From: Acidobacteriota bacterium | Lineage (GTDB): Bacteria; Acidobacteriota; Terriglobia; Terriglobales; Acidobacteriaceae | Reading direction: 5' to 3' | Length of the DNA: 6,228 bases | Assembly: GCA_021810735.1 (NCBI GenBank) | Contig: JAJZIF010000244.1 | Coordinates: forward strand, 1 to 6,228 | In this document: positions 5,770 to 6,228 of the stretch, in pieces | Layout: each line of letters opens with the position of its first letter | How positions within the stretch are numbered: the stretch's first letter is position 1 | The notes under the pieces: generated by a model | What the model was told of the DNA's origin: nothing | The model's input: only the letters and a program-made list of their open reading frames with translations | Databases searched by the model: none | Program-made: the position numbers and the translations under genes

Positions 5770-6068
5770 AGCAAACTGAGAATCTGCGAGTTGGTCTGTG
5801 CGGCACAGGTCTCGAAGCATATTGGGGACAGTTCGAAAATCTTAAATCACGGTTGGAAGATCATATTCGAGAGGTTGCAACCAGGCTAAGCCATCCAGGT
5901 ATAAACCTTGTCAATCTAGGTTTGATTGATACGCCCGCATCTGAACTCAAGGCAGGCCATCAATTTCGCAGCGCCGGCATTGATCTGCTCTTTATTTATG
6001 TAACGACCTGTGCGGTTAGCAGTATAGTCCTGCCGCTTGTGCAACGAAGAAGCTTGCCGATCTATTGA
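5766..6068 (+). pseudogene. L-fucose/L-arabinose isomerase-like protein (COG2407 type), N-terminal fragment
   Basis: The frame from ATA 5766 gives IKQTENLRVGLCGTGLEAYW, then an N-terminal domain with LVNLGLIDTP (48-57), AGHQFRSAGIDLLFIYVTT (63-81) and SSIVLPLVQR (85-94). This is the start of a fucose/arabinose isomerase-type sugar isomerase, which interconverts aldose and ketose in the cytoplasm and is normally about 450-500 residues. Here it stops with TGA at 6066-6068 after 100 codons, and recognisable similarity ends near LPI (about 6062). No ATG, GTG or TTG is available at the expected start; ATA follows a good AGGAGG site and looks like a mutated ATG. The frame is also open upstream through the kinase's 3' end without any plausible start. 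In-frame TTG at residue 30 is too late. The catalytic and metal-binding part is missing, so an active enzyme is not expected. Its place next to a fucosidase suggests fucose as the original substrate. Confidence 0.65.
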
Positions 6069-6228
6069 GCCTCTTGCAAAATTCCCAGCAGCGGCATCGG
6101 CTTTGGTTGCGCGGTTGATTTCGCTGGATTTGGGAGGCAAGAAATCGCTGCGCCATCGATAGGCGGCCGCGGCAAGGACAACGCCCGCTGTTTTTGGGCA
6201 CGCCGCGACTGTGCCGACTGATATTTTT
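6069..6228. other. Unassigned end region after the isomerase break
   Basis: No frame on the + strand continues the isomerase recognisably. A scrap PSSGIGF (about 6090-6110) lies in the isomerase frame after the stop and faintly recalls the family's next motif, but what follows does not match. On the - strand one frame is open from the window end down to 5916, including a hydrophobic AGVVLAAAAY stretch, yet it runs antisense across the isomerase fragment and I recognise no family. No terminator or terminal inverted repeat is seen. Confidence 0.35.

Noticed and set aside
5916..6228. - strand open frame running to the window end
   Set aside because: It has a hydrophobic stretch and no stop, but overlaps the isomerase fragment antisense and matches no family I know; kept only as a note on the end region.

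Overview
The window looks like an acidobacterial (Acidobacteriaceae-type) chromosomal segment. This rests on recognised protein style: a GRP-type sugar permease preceded by a very short membrane peptide, a Tat-exported GH29 fucosidase, a BadF/BcrA-type sugar kinase and a COG2407-type fucose/arabinose isomerase. It is an inference, since no rRNA or marker gene is present. All recognisable genes are on the + strand, and no tRNA, CRISPR array or insertion sequence was seen.

Layout: 1-57 may be the tail of an upstream gene. 213-302 encodes a 29-residue single-span membrane peptide whose stop codon overlaps the Shine-Dalgarno of the TTG-started sugar permease (315-1610). 1611-1941 is non-coding except for a possible 34-residue four-cysteine mini-ORF, and its AT-rich part is probably the control region of the next gene. 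1942-3318 encodes a Tat-exported alpha-L-fucosidase, followed in the same frame, after one amber codon, by the rest of its C-terminal domain (3319-3621). A short intergenic region with a good promoter and an overlapping palindrome (3679-3716) precedes a secreted GH18 glycosidase (3791-4870), a BadF-type kinase (4875-5769, frameshifted) and the N-terminal quarter of a fucose/arabinose isomerase (5766-6068). 6069-6228 holds nothing I recognise.

Together the genes read as a glycan-scavenging locus. Exported fucosidase and GH18 enzymes would trim fucosylated, chitobiose-containing glycans, the permease would import the sugars, and the kinase and isomerase would start their catabolism. This pathway is inferred from gene content.

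The most striking feature is cumulative damage. The fucosidase has an in-frame TAG, the kinase has a +1 frameshift in its second glycine-rich motif and probably a second defect near its end, and the isomerase has ATA where its ATG should be and is cut off after about 100 residues. The permease and GH18 genes look intact. The locus is therefore either decaying or sequenced with errors. I do not see convincing evidence for a wholly new system.
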